Origin: Phaeosaccion multiseriatum
Taxonomy: Eukaryota; Ochrophyta, other classes
Assembly (NCBI GenBank): GCA_965112735.1
Contig: OZ218956.1
Location: 1,178,001-1,242,000 of the forward strand
DNA length: 64,000 nucleotides
Direction of reading: 5' to 3'
The translations under genes and the position numbers were made by a program. Shown piece after piece: positions 33,711 to 44,210 of this stretch (the stretch's first letter is position 1; each line of letters opens with the position of its first letter). The notes beneath the pieces are model-generated. The model did not search any database, was not told the origin of the DNA, and saw only the letters and a program-made list of their open reading frames with translations.

Positions 33711-35249
33711 TCATTCGGGCCCTTCGTCCTCCCAGCCCCCCCAGAAGGCGCTGAGGTCGTAGGGCTCGTTGTCGCCACCGTTGTCGCCGTCGTCCTTGCC
33801 TCCCCCCGCTGCTAGGGCCGTCTCCGTCTCGGTCTCTATCTGCCTCCGTCCCTGCGCAGTCTCTCCGCGCCTGCCTTCGCCCCCCCCCTGCAGCGCTCTC
33901 TTGACCTCGCCATTGAGGGCGTTCTTGTGGCACTCCCACAGCTCGTCCTCGGGCACATTCTCCCTCCCGCCGTACACCTCAGCTACCATCCACTCCACCA
34001 CACGAGCATGACCACATAGGCATGCATAGTAGAGAGCATTGCGGCCGAAGCCCCCATCCACTGCCACCTTGAGGTCGTACACAGGAGGGCGGCGCGCCCG
34101 GGCTCCTTGCCCGTCGGCGAGGCAACCCTTCTCACTGGTACTGTTCGCATCACCTTGCCCCTCTGCAACACGGGTCGCCAATCTCTCTTGGCTAGGAGCA
34201 GGAGAAGCATCAACAACGCCCCCGTTGTCATCGCCAACAGCGTGTAAGGCTTGCAGCAGAGCGAGGTCACCCCTCTTGGCCCCAGGAATAATTTCATGCG
34301 TCCGGTCCTCATGCACCGACACTTGCTGCTGCCGCTGCTGTTGCTGTGCCGGTGGCTCCTGTCGCTCCTGTATCATCATCATCTCCTGCTTCCCGGTCGG
34401 GAAAGGCTGCTGCAGCTGGCCAAGCAGATCTCTGAGTTCCAGTAGCTCACTCACCACCTCATGTCTCTCTTTGTCGCTGCCTTCGACTGTGGGCTGTTGC
34501 TGCTGTATCCTTCCGATGATGCCACTCAGTCGACTCTCAACGACTTGCATCAACGATTCTCTCTCCAGGGTCTCAGTCTGACCGTTTAGGGGGAGATCAG
34601 ACGCAGGTGACGGGGGCGCGGTAGTGGCAGTATACTCTTCCCCGCCGTGTTCCCAGGGCCCCTTGTTGCTGGGCTTTATACACCCGAGACCTCGCTGGCG
34701 AATGAGAGCAGGCCTACCCCGTCTTCTCGGCCGTAAGAGGCGGTGAAGGTGATGCTGCTGCCGCTCATGATTCTTCTGTCGCCCTTGCCTGGTCTTCGCC
34801 TTTTTTTCCTGCTGCTGCAGACAGTCGAGGAACCCTACATAGGACACCTCGTACTCGTCTTCTGCTCGCCCCTGCTGAGCCGGAACGAAGCGAATCGCTG
34901 ATGCAATATCTGGAAGGTTCCCACTGCAGCTGCTGTTAGTAGTAGCGTCAATATCTTCGAGGGTTCGAGGTGTGATGTCGTCGTCACAGAAACTCAGGAT
35001 GATACGGAGAACGTCATCCTTTGATGTACCTCCCATGCCCACGTCCTGCAGCACACGCACCACATCCTCTGTAGAGAGGAAGCCCGACTTGTCCTGGTCC
35101 ATGGCCCGGTACTCCCGGAGCATCTGCGATCTGGCCTCTCCAAAGCTCCCGCTCTGCGCCACCAGCTTCAGGAGCAGTCGCTCTCGAGCTCGACGTGGTG
35201 CAATCATTTTCGCTGCTCCACATACGTCTTTTTCCTCTCTCCAGCCCAC
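33711..35249 (-). CDS. EF-hand protein with ankyrin-like C-terminal segment
   Basis: Uninterrupted 512-codon frame ending GWEDEGPE. An EF-hand loop is visible at residues about 50-62: DQDKSGFLSTED, with Asp at 1, 3 and 5, Gly at 6 and Glu/Asp at the end, flanked by helices; it should bind calcium. A second, degenerate EF-hand may follow near FCDDDITPRTLED. The middle is Gln- and basic-rich with short helices (ESRLSGIIGRIQQQQ; HEVVSELLELRDLLGQLQQP). Near residue 400, GFGRNALYYACLCGHARVVEWMVAE is one clear ankyrin repeat, preceded by AKRGDLALLQALHAVGDD, a probable split repeat. An in-frame Met 14 codons downstream could be the true start. The start is 267 bp from divergent DPH2. The function is unknown; a calcium-responsive adaptor is one guess. 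Confidence 0.72.
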   Translation of the reverse strand: MGWREEKDVCGAAKMIAPRRARERLLLKLVAQSGSFGEARSQMLREYRAMDQDKSGFLSTEDVVRVLQDVGMGGTSKDDVLRIILSFCDDDITPRTLEDIDATTNSSCSGNLPDIASAIRFVPAQQGRAEDEYEVSYVGFLDCLQQQEKKAKTRQGRQKNHERQQHHLHRLLRPRRRGRPALIRQRGLGCIKPSNKGPWEHGGEEYTATTAPPSPASDLPLNGQTETLERESLMQVVESRLSGIIGRIQQQQPTVEGSDKERHEVVSELLELRDLLGQLQQPFPTGKQEMMMIQERQEPPAQQQQRQQQVSVHEDRTHEIIPGAKRGDLALLQALHAVGDDNGGVVDASPAPSQERLATRVAEGQGDANSTSEKGCLADGQGARARRPPVYDLKVAVDGGFGRNALYYACLCGHARVVEWMVAEVYGGRENVPEDELWECHKNALNGEVKRALQGGGEGRRGETAQGRRQIETETETALAAGGGKDDGDNGGDNEPYDLSAFWGGWEDEGPE

Positions 35250-35516
35250 GCTCTAAGAAGAACCAAAAGGAGAAAAAAAAAATCAACGTTACAGAATTGT
35301 TGACTTAGGCGCAATTTGAATTTGTGGGATTCTTGCCTCCCGCCGACTCCCCCCATCCTTTTCTGGCTCTCTCGTCTCACGCGGGTGCTCCGCTCCACGA
35401 TCGATCCCCAACATCGAGAGAGAGGATCTAAGGTTCTTCCACAGAAGATCCGCGCTGGCGCGGCAAGCCGCGACAGTAGCCTCCCCGAAAGCAGGCCCCC
35501 CCCCACCCGAGGTGGG
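35250..35516. promoter_or_regulatory. Divergent promoter region between EF-hand gene and DPH2
   Basis: 267 bp separate the two start codons. No individual box is certain. A frame open upstream of the DPH2 Met (from 35316) is not needed by the family alignment. Confidence 0.4.
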
Positions 35517-36829
35517 ATGGCTGCCAGCGTGAAAATTGAGTTCGATGATGGCAGCCGGGTCATGCGGCGAGGACTGGATGAAACAGAGGACGCAGGCGTG
35601 GCTGCGGCAGCGGCTGCGGCGACGGGAGGGGCGGCCTCCGCCGCTGTGGCTCTTGTTCGGGCGGCTACCAAGGGCTCGGCGTCGGCCGCGGGGTCGGGGC
35701 CGGGATCCAGGGCGGCAGCGTCGGAATTTGCCGCCTTTTACGAGATTGAGAGGACTGTGGATTTCATCTGCGGACAGAGCACAGGCACTGAGAGCGGTGT
35801 GGCAGCCCCCTTTTCGCGAGTGGCGCTTCAGTTCCCGGAGAGCCTGCTTCCAGAGGCCCCCGAGGTACTGTGGGCGTTGGAGAATGGTGTTCGCAGGCGT
35901 ATCCAGGGCGCCGCCGCCGCCGCTGCTGCTGCTACTGCCCAGCTTTATCCAGGGGAGGACACTCCTGCCACCTCAATGCCCCTCATCTTCATCACCGGGG
36001 ACACCTCCTACGGCAGCTGCTGTGTGGACGAAGTGACGGCCCAGCATCTCCAGGCGGATGCCCTGGTCCACTACGGCCGAGCTTGCCTCAGTCCCACGGC
36101 AGCGCATCTGCCTGTTCTCTACGTCTTTGGGCGCCGCCCTCTGGAGGACGTGCCTCACTGCGCCGCGTGCATCGCCTCCTTGTTGGGAGTGCAGCAGGAG
36201 GGGCAGGAGGAGAAGGAGGAGGAGGAACAGGGGCGGGACCAGTACCAGGGGGCAGTGCTGCTCGTTTTTGACGTTGTATACAGTTACATTATCCCTGACG
36301 TGCTGGAAGCCCTGTCGCACGAAACTCTTCCCGCTGCTGCATCACCAACTGCTGCTGCTGGTGGTGGTGGCGGTGCTGCTGCTGCGGCTGCTGCTGCTTC
36401 TCCTTCCTTGGAGGGTGGGGCGGTGGGCGGTGGCAAGCGGAGTCGACGGAGAAGACCACTCCTGGTAGGTCAGGCTCTGTCTACGAATCTCCGTCTGGCG
36501 AGGAGGAAGAGTGGGGTCCGGGCGGCCACGTGCTCGTCCGGCTCCTGCGGGAGCGGTGCTGGGGGATCAAGTGGCAGTGCGAATGGCAGACATCAGGAGG
36601 GTGGAGGCTGTACTGGCGGGGAGCAGCGACAAGGAGGATCAAGAGAGGCGACAGAAGAGGGAGCAGGAGGAGTAAGAGGGGCAACAGAAGAGCGAGTAGG
36701 AGCGGTGGGGCCCAGGCGCTGTTGCACAGATAGCACAGCCGCTCGAGGGGGTGAGGGACAGGAGTGCAAGGTCGAAGTGGTGGGGCGAACAACGAGCGCC
36801 CAATCGTCGGCAGAGGCAGTGGCAGCAGA

Positions 36830-36866
<37 letters not shown>

Positions 36867-37073
36867 GCAGTAGCAGAAGCAGCAGGGAAAAGTATGGCGG
36901 TGGGAGGACTACTTGTGCCTGGGCTCACCGAGGAGGCTCTCTCCGGATTGTCTGCGGTGGTGTACATTGGGCAACAGGGGAGGCAGCTCACCAACGTGCT
37001 GCTGCGCTGCTCTAACTCGTGCGCCCGACAGGACGGCGGACAAGGCTGCTGGGTGTACGATCCCGACCAGCAC

Positions 37074-37120
<47 letters not shown>

Positions 37121-37874
37121 GGAGGCTAGCGATAGTAGTGTAGTGGCAGGGGTATCAAGGGCCGGCGATGATAGCGTAGCAGCAGTAGAGGCATCACGAG
37201 CGTTCTACAGGTCGGACAACGCGACCAACAGGCACCTCCGGCGGCGCTTCTACCTCGTGCAGAGGGCGAAAGAAGCGGAGATTGTGGGCGTGGTGGCGGG
37301 CACTCTCGGAGTGGAGCGCTACGATGATGTCATTCAGGTGTGTGCCCGCGTGTACATGTGTACCTACGTATGGTTACGTACAGGAGGAGGGCAGAGGGCT
37401 GGTGCATGAGCTTTCGGGGTTCAGGTTTTTTTGTGTGGACGCTGTTTATTGTAACTGCTGAGTAATTGCTGTGTTGTGCATGCTGTTTGTGTGTGTGTGT
37501 CCTACAGGGCCTGAGAAAGCTGGTGGAGAAGCACGGCAAGAAGGCGTACATCATCGCCGTGGGCAAGCTCAACGTCGCCAAGCTCGCCAACTTCGCCGAA
37601 GTGGATGTGTTTTGCCTCGTCGCGTGCTCCGAGAACTCTCTGCTGGACTGCAGGGACTTCCACGCCCCCATCGTGACGCCGCTGGAGATGGAAATGGCGC
37701 TAGGGGAGAGGGAGTGGAGCGGCTTTTACAGCACCGACTTTAACGCTCTTGACCACTGTTTACTGCAGCAGGAGCAGCCGCAGCAGGAGCAGCCGCAGCA
37801 GCAGCAGTCGTTGGCAGAGGAGGAGCAGGAGGAAGTGGGGGGAGGTGGTGGGATCGAGGGAAACGAGGTTGCGG

Positions 37875-37909
<35 letters not shown>

Positions 37910-38215
37910 GGAGAAGAAGAGGCTGGGAATAGCAGGGATGATGATCCTGAGGAGGACGCGCCGTACTTCTCTCTCGTCTCTGGAACGTACAAGACCAAGA
38001 GCACCTTAGGGGCGGCGGCAGCAGCAGCCGCCGCCGCAGGGGCCGCGCAGAGCGCCCGAGAAGCGCAGCAGCAAATGACGGAGTTCAGCAGCCCCGCCGC
38101 TGCCCTGCTGAGGCAGAGGGAGTATCAGGGGCTGCGGACCGACATGGGCCAGACAGAAGCCGTCGCCGCGGTGGAGGGGCAGACCGGCATCGCCTCTGAC
38201 TATGGAGGCACATGA
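35517..38215 (+). CDS. DPH2: Diphthamide biosynthesis protein 2
   Basis: DPH2 partners DPH1 in the radical-SAM iron-sulfur enzyme that starts diphthamide synthesis on elongation factor 2 by transferring a 3-amino-3-carboxypropyl group. Exons 35517-37337 and 37508-38215 join in phase 0 to 842 residues. Family signatures: FYEIERTVDFI, VALQFPESLL, FITGDTSYGSCCVDEVTAQH, LVHYGRACLSP, LPVLYVFGRR, VYIGQQGRQLTNVLLR, FYRSDNATNRHLRRRFYLVQ, KKAYIIAVGKLNVAKLANF, FCLVACSENSLLDCRDF. The iron-sulfur-type cysteines (GSCC near 168, RAC near 189, VAC near 647) are present. It is much longer than the human protein (489 residues) because of Ala, Gln and Ser runs, including one copy of the dispersed motif (36337-36352). 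The start is chosen at MAASVKIEFDDG, directly ahead of conserved sequence. Confidence 0.93.
36337..36352 (-). repeat. Dispersed TTGGTGAT motif, antisense copy in DPH2
   Basis: The only one of 14 copies in antisense orientation to its gene; it is read SPTAAA in DPH2 and is embedded in GCT repeats. Confidence 0.85.
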
Positions 38216-38444
38216 TGATGGTGATGATGGATGGGGGGGGGGGAGCACGCGGAGGAGCAGGAGGAGGTGGTCTTTTTCTGACGTCACTGGGTAGCGGCAT
38301 CAGGGCTGCTCCTTCTCGCTCTCGTTGCTCTTCTCTTGGTATGTGTTTTCACTCCCTTTATTTAGGGCTAAATTTTCACTCGCCCCATTCGGCGCTCTCG
38401 TTCGCTCTCCTGGTGTGTGTTTTCACTCCCTTTATTCCCTTTAT
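38216..38444. other. Convergent 3' region of DPH2 and the SWIB gene
   Basis: 229 bp without a supported gene. It contains two similar TTCACTCCCTTTATT stretches (38348 and 38423) and GCTCTCGTT words, a small direct repeat of unknown meaning. Confidence 0.5.
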
Positions 38445-39318
38445 TTAGGGCTCAATTCTCATTTGCCCCATTGCCCCGCATGGGGTGAGCCCATGGTATG
38501 TACACTTCGCAGGCAGCTCCTCCCTCATAATGCCGCTTCGACTCGAAGAACGACTCAGGGCTTTGTCAAATGCTTCTGCAGCAGCCCTGCAGATGAGTGT
38601 ACCAGGCAAGACAGAAGCCAAGCGCCGCGCGTCAGTGCTGCCGATGCAAGGACTATTCGTACCAGACAAGGGTATCGGCGTCATCGCAAGTATCCCGTCC
38701 TCTGCACAGAGCGGTTCGTTGCACGCTACATGTACGATAGGCGCTTTGCAAGAAACCCCATTCCATCCACCCCCCCCCCCTTCCCCCCCCCGCTGTGATG
38801 ATTCATCACTCACTAAGCTCTCATCGTTGCGTGTCTTCTTACCTGGCATCTTGAGCATGTGTACCTTGTCAGTCTCGAACACCTGCTTTAAGGGGGCGTC
38901 GCAATTAATCTCCCTCCTATCCTTCGGATCTTGAAGGTCGTGCTGCTTGATGTAGCTCCAGCTGCATGCATAGAGGACAAGGGCTGGATGTAAGACGTTA
39001 CCAACTACCAGGGGGAAGAGGAGCGAGTTAGGAGTAGAAGGAGGGAAAAAGAGAGGAGTGCGGACCGAAAGTGGAGGAAGAAAAAGGGCGAAGCGAAGGA
39101 GTTGTGGCTGTGAAGGGAGATCGATCTTGGAGCGACGACGTGAGGGGAGATCCGCAACCCCGATACCTCAACGCCCCCCTCCATCCCTCGCCCATTGATG
39201 CCTGGCTGGACTGCGCCACTTACACCTTCTTCGTGACGTCCGTGCGGCTCATCTTGGTCCCTCCGACCACCTTTGCCAGCTGGCTCGAGACGTTCACCAC
39301 AGCCTTTAGCCCAGTCAT
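38445..39318 (-). CDS. Small SWIB-domain protein
   Basis: SWIB (SWI/SNF complex B, MDM2-like) domains are small helical protein-interaction modules found in chromatin remodellers and, as stand-alone proteins, in plant and algal nuclei or plastids. Exons 39318-39224, 38961-38843 and 38701-38445 join in frame to 156 residues. The first two encode the domain: NVSSQLAKVVGGTKMSRTDV, then KKVWSYIKQHDLQDPKDRRE, then INCDAPLKQVFETDKVHMLKM. The donor at 39223 (GTAAGT) was chosen over the overlapping GTGTAA because it restores the conserved KKVW. The third exon (EDGILAMTPIPLSG onward) does not look like the usual SWIB end, so an alternative splice or C-terminus is possible. The start is 210 bp from the divergent plastid propeller gene. 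Confidence 0.8.
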
Positions 39319-39528
39319 TGCCCCCTTGTCTTTTTTTTTCTTCTTTCTACACTGTATTGCTCTTTTATTTGATTTTGGTTTTTAGACTTCAAATCGCTGG
39401 CCCAAGACCAAGCAGTTTCCGTCGCCAAAATCCTCTCTCTGACCTGTTCTTTTGCCTCAGAAAGATTAGCAGTGAAAAACGTGTTGAAGAAAGGGAGGGA
39501 ACTACAGGAGGACGAACTGGCGGGCAGC
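39319..39528. promoter_or_regulatory. Divergent promoter region between SWIB gene and propeller gene
   Basis: 210 bp between start codons, with a T-rich tract (39331-39380). The plus-strand frame is open from an earlier Met at 39472, but Met 39529 is followed by the hydrophobic signal-like stretch. Confidence 0.4.
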
Positions 39529-42500
39529 ATGGCCGCATCAGGGAAGCCCTTGGTCCTGGCGACGTTTGTAGTGGCGTTCTTGGCGGGGTACGACCCCCGG
39601 GTGGGCGGCGGCGCAGGTCAGGAAAGGCAGCAGAAAGGAGGAGGAGGGGGAGGGGATGAGAGAAAGGGGGGGGGGGGGCTTGGGGTGTCCGCGTTCGCGC
39701 CCCCCGCATTGCTCGGGCAATTTTCGCGCGCTGGTACTGGCTCTGCGCTCCACACCCGCAGATCTTCGTCTTCCGCTGGTAGCGCCATGCGGCCAAGAAG
39801 ACAGAGGCAGCGGACACAGGGAGAACAGCATCAGCAGGCAGCGTCGCGGTTTGCCACCCGGCTATTCGACAAGGATGAGGATGAGTATGAGGAGGTCAAA
39901 ATTCCGACCGAAGCTGACAGGACCAGCCTGCTGGAGACGGAGAAGGCGGAAATGTTGTTGAAGAAGCAGGGCAAGGAGGTGGACATTAAGCCCGTCAAGG
40001 AGCTTGTATTCGACAAGACGGAAGAGGAGGAGAAAGAGGATGAGAAAAAGGAAGTGGATGAGGAGGAGGAGGAGGAGGAGGAGGAGGAGAAAGAAAGGTA
40101 CATCACATTGCCGACCGACGCGGACATGACAATGATGTTGGAGAACCAAATTCACGATCAATTGAGAAAGGAAGGCAAGGAGATCGACACCAGGCCCCTC
40201 GAAGAGCTTCACCCCTCGGAGAGGCTCAAGCGCCAGAAGATAGAAGAAATGGCATGGTACAATAGCAGGCCCAAGGACCCGTTACTGCCCGACATTCCGG
40301 AGAAGTTCATCCCCAATGTGAATTGGGCGTGGAACAAGTTTGTGGGCGAGGAAGGGTACTTGCTCAACATTGATGAGGACAAGCCAATGCACCCCAGTGC
40401 CGTGGCACAGGAGAAGTTCCGGTCGCTCATGGACCTCCCTCAGCCTTCTGCCAAGGAGAGGTGGAGGGTCGGCCAAGAGGCCATCGCAAAGTCGCTCAAG
40501 AACGAGCCCTTCACAGTCCACGGCGGCTTTCAGTTCGAGCGGGGGACAGTCCTTCAGGGGGACGCTATTGTGAAGCTGCGACGCGACAGGAGGAAGCTGG
40601 AGGCCAGGCTCGAACGGATGAGGGACGACGCGGACTTTAAGTCCGTTCAGCAGGCCATCGACTTGATTAGCAAGAACAACCGCAGGGACCCGTACCACCA
40701 GGTTGGTTAGCATTTATCTATTTTTAGGCTGTCTTGCTCAGCGCTTCTTCTGTGTACACATCTGCCCACAGTGTCTGACCACCCCGCCCCGTTGATTCCC
40801 ATACCTCACCATCTCTTCCCTCCCTCCCTTCCCTCCCTTCCCTCCCTTCCCTCCCTTCCCTCCCTTCCCTGCCTTCCCTCCCTTCCCTCACTTCCCCCTC
40901 TCCCCCCCCAATGATGAACAGACATCCCAACGTCAAAGAGAAGCCACCATGATCGACGCGCGGATCGACCCATTCAGGGATGTCAAGGCTCAGCAGGCGG
41001 CCCTGGCCACTGAATGGCTTCAGAGGGACGCCCCCCCAGAGATATTGCGCGGCACCGTCAATCGGATCATCTGCCTCGCTAGCAAGGGGAGGGACGTGGT
41101 CACTGTCGACCCCTGGAAGCAGCAGGTAAGTCAAGACTAGGGAGGGTGAGGGGGAAAGGGGGGACGAGGGGAAAAGGGGGGGCGGGAGCGGGAGCGGGAG
41201 GAGGAGGAGCGGGAGGAGGAGGAGGGGAGGAGGAGGAGGAGGAGGAGGGGGAGAAGTATCTGTCCAGACCTTCCTCACTTTCCTCAATGACATTCCTGAC
41301 CTCCTCCTCCTCCTCCTCCTCCTCCTCTCCCCCTCCTCCTCCTCCTCCTCCTCCTCCTCCTCCTCCTCCTCCTCCTCCTCCTCCTCCTCCTCCTCCTCCT
41401 CCTCCTCCTCCCCCTCCCCCCCCCCCCCCCCCCCTCCTCCTCCTCCTCCTCCTCCCCCTCCTCCTCCTCCTCCTCCTCCAGCTCACTCGCTTCCTGGACA
41501 AGGAGGAGATCAAGGAGATCTCTGAGACAGGTCAGCTGCAGCAGCCTGTGTGGTCCCCCGACGGCCGGCACCTCTGCCTCGTGGCCATGAAGCAGGCGGA
41601 TGCCACAGCTCCCATGGGGGCCCAGACCGGGGCCGAGTCGTACCTTGAAGTTTATGATGACTTGTCCGGAAGGAGGGTGAGTGGTGAAGGCCTCTTGTTT
41701 TGCCATCCACTGCCATGCGTGCCTTGCGGGGAGGCTGCAGGTGTCGGTGTTTTGCCATACATTGCCGTCCGTGTATGTGGGGAGGTGGCATGTATCGCCG
41801 GTGTTCAAGTCCTGTGCTGTAGTGGTGGTGATGACCCTGTCCTTCACCACAGTTGCTGGCCCGACACATCTCTCCCATTCCTTCCCCTTTCTATCCGCCC
41901 TCTTCCCTCCTCCTCCTTCTCATCCCTCCCTCCCGCCTCCCTCCTTCTTCTCCCTCCCCTCCCGTCGCTCCCTGGCTCTCTCCCTTCCGTCCTCTTCTAT
42001 CCCGTCCCGTGCCACACACACATCAGTCGATGCGCGTCCGCCTCCCTGCGCACCCTTTCTTCCTGCTATGGTCTCCGTGCAGTAGGTACCTGTGCTACCT
42101 GGCCCCTGGCAAGGGTGGTCAGAACCCGCGTGTGCAGCTGTGCGTGCTGAACATCGAGGACGGCCTGCGTGAGATGATGAAGCACAGGAACAACCGAAAG
42201 TTCTCTGGAAAGTTCCTGGACGAGGCCGCTCCTCTCTTCTTCAACTTTGCCAAGTCTCTCACGGAGCAGCCTGCAGTCATTATTCACAACGCGGAATACA
42301 ATGAGGTTGGTGCCGTCATTTTTGGCTCCTATGCTTTGTTAAAGTAATTCTTGATCTCACGAGAGGAAATGGTCCATGGAGAGAACGAGAAAGAGAGGGA
42401 AAGAAGGAAGGCTGCTGTGCAGCTGCAGTTTCAACTCCTGTCCTCCTTCCACTTGGTATCGATTGTCGACTCTGATCTGCTGTGTGCGGCGCTACGAACG

Positions 42501-44210
42501 TCGACCGGGGACGTGGGTGCCCAATGCTGTTGCGGTATATGCGTCTGCTCCCCCAGCGGAACAGAACCAGTCATCCCTTGCTCGACGGCCGTGTGCGTTG
42601 CCTGTATGTGCTCAACCGCCCTCCCCCCCTCCCCACGTGTTTGTCTGTCGGTCTTGTCTATCCATCCGTCCGTCCGTCTGTCCAAATCCGCCGCACACGG
42701 GGTCCTGATAATACCAGGTGTACAAGGTGAACATTGTCACAAGCCGGGTGTCTATGGTGAGCGCCAAGCCCGGTACCCCCGGCAAGGCGCTCTTCATGGC
42801 TCCTCAGACCTACGTCGCCCCCGGAGGTCTGGACGGGGTGCTGTTCATCGAGGACGGACATCTTGTCGCAGTGACGATGGATCCCGATCGCGATGACATT
42901 GAGGACCCTGACGAGGATGACGACGACGAGGAGGAGAAGGAGAAGGAGAAGGAGGACGAGAAGAAGCTGGGCGACGGCGAGAAGAAGGAGGAGCAAAAGG
43001 CCCTCAAAGTGGAGGAGACAGAGATGAAGGCCAAGGCGGAGGAGCAGAAGGAAGGAGAGAAGGCCAAGGGGGAGAAGGACATCAGCAGCACCCGTAGCAG
43101 CGTCAGCATGAGCGGCAAGGGAGAAAAGAGCAAGAAGGAGGCCAAGGAAGAGGGCGAGGAGAAGGCGGACCACGTGGACGGCGTGCCCAAAAGCATCGTC
43201 CTGGGTCGCAAGAAGCTCTGCGCCATCAGAGGCCACAGCTCCTTCATTGTGTCCAACGACGGCAAGAAGGTTGCTCTCCTGCAAAATGACTCCAACACGG
43301 GCGTGTACAGCTGCTCCATCCTTGAAGGCGACAACCCCCTCGACCCCAACAGCGACGCCCCTGTGGTGGTGACCGAGCTCCCCATTGAGCGTGTGGTGCT
43401 GTCCTTCTACTTCTCCCCGGACAGCAAGAAGCTTCTCTGCCTCACCTCCGAGGCACCCAAGCAGGACATGACCATGGCCAGAGAGGCCATGAAGGCGGGC
43501 TTCAACGTCAAGACCAAGTGGGTGGTATACTACCTCGAGTCCAAAAAGACGCTGCACTTCCCCCTCTTTACGCCCCGAAAGTTCTTCGTCAAGGCCTACC
43601 TTCCCTTCTTCGATCAGTTCGCCAACGCCATCTCTCCCTGGGCGCCGGACAGCCAAGCCTTCATCTACCAGAATGCTGATCAGGGGGGAATAATTCAGAA
43701 CCTGCCTATCGACGATGGAGCTAGCAAGGTGGGTTCGTTGGGTTCTTTCGTTCGTTCGATGACGTGATGGGTGGCTTTTGCTGATATATCTCACGTGACG
43801 TGCTCTTGTCTTTGTCGCTTGCCTCTGTCGGTCGATTTTCAACCCCATTCTCTCTCATTTCGTCTTGACTCTTCTCCCCTTCTCCGTCCCTTTTTTTCTT
43901 TTCTTGCTTTGCGCTGCTGCCGGCTTGGTATCTTGTCTCTCCTCCTACCTCCTACGTAACACAGGTGGTGCCCAAGGCCAAGGCCTTCGCCAAAGACGCG
44001 GAGGTACGTTTGTGTCTGTCTCTTAAAGACGATGGGAGCTCGTCTCGCTCGCTTGGTCTTGCTTCGCACAGGAAACCTTGATTCGATCCACGAACTCCAT
44101 AAAACACGGAGCTCACCCCCTCACGCCCCATTGCCTCACTCCTCGCCCCATCTCTTCCATATTCCTTCGATGATCCTTTTGTGCAGATGTGCGTGTGGAG
44201 CTGGCTTTAA
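39529..44210 (+). CDS. Plastid-targeted beta-propeller (WD40/TolB-like) protein
   Basis: Exons 39529-40701, 40922-41125, 41482-41676, 42027-42305, 42718-43728, 43965-44003 and 44187-44210 keep frame, giving 974 residues. The N-terminus MAASGKPLVLATFVVAFLAG is signal-like; after a Gly-rich stretch follows VSAFAPPALL, matching the ASAFAP cleavage motif of ochrophyte plastid presequences. Residues 105-240 carry two related KEVDIKPVKEL / KEIDTRPLEEL acidic repeats. Blades of a propeller follow: QLQQPVWSPDGRHLCLVAMK, FFLLWSPCSRYLCYLAP, SFIVSNDGKKVALLQND, VVLSFYFSPDSKKLLCLTSE, ISPWAPDSQAFIYQNADQGG. A Lys/Glu-rich insert splits the propeller. The last exon encodes only MCVWSWL. I know no characterised homologue; a role in plastid protein assembly is speculation. 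The Gly-rich stretch could hide an unrecognised intron. Confidence 0.8.
41300..41480 (+). repeat. (CTC)n microsatellite directly upstream of a 3' splice site
   Basis: About 180 bp of CTC with a C-run, ending in CCTCCTCCAG at the exon starting 41482. The tract itself is the polypyrimidine tract of this intron. A GGA-rich stretch at 41190-41255 in the same intron could pair with it. Confidence 0.93.

Noticed and set aside
33472-33939. 155-codon minus-strand frame overlapping the EF-hand gene's 3' end
   Set aside because: Alternative frame of the EF-hand/ankyrin coding region; no domain or splice support.
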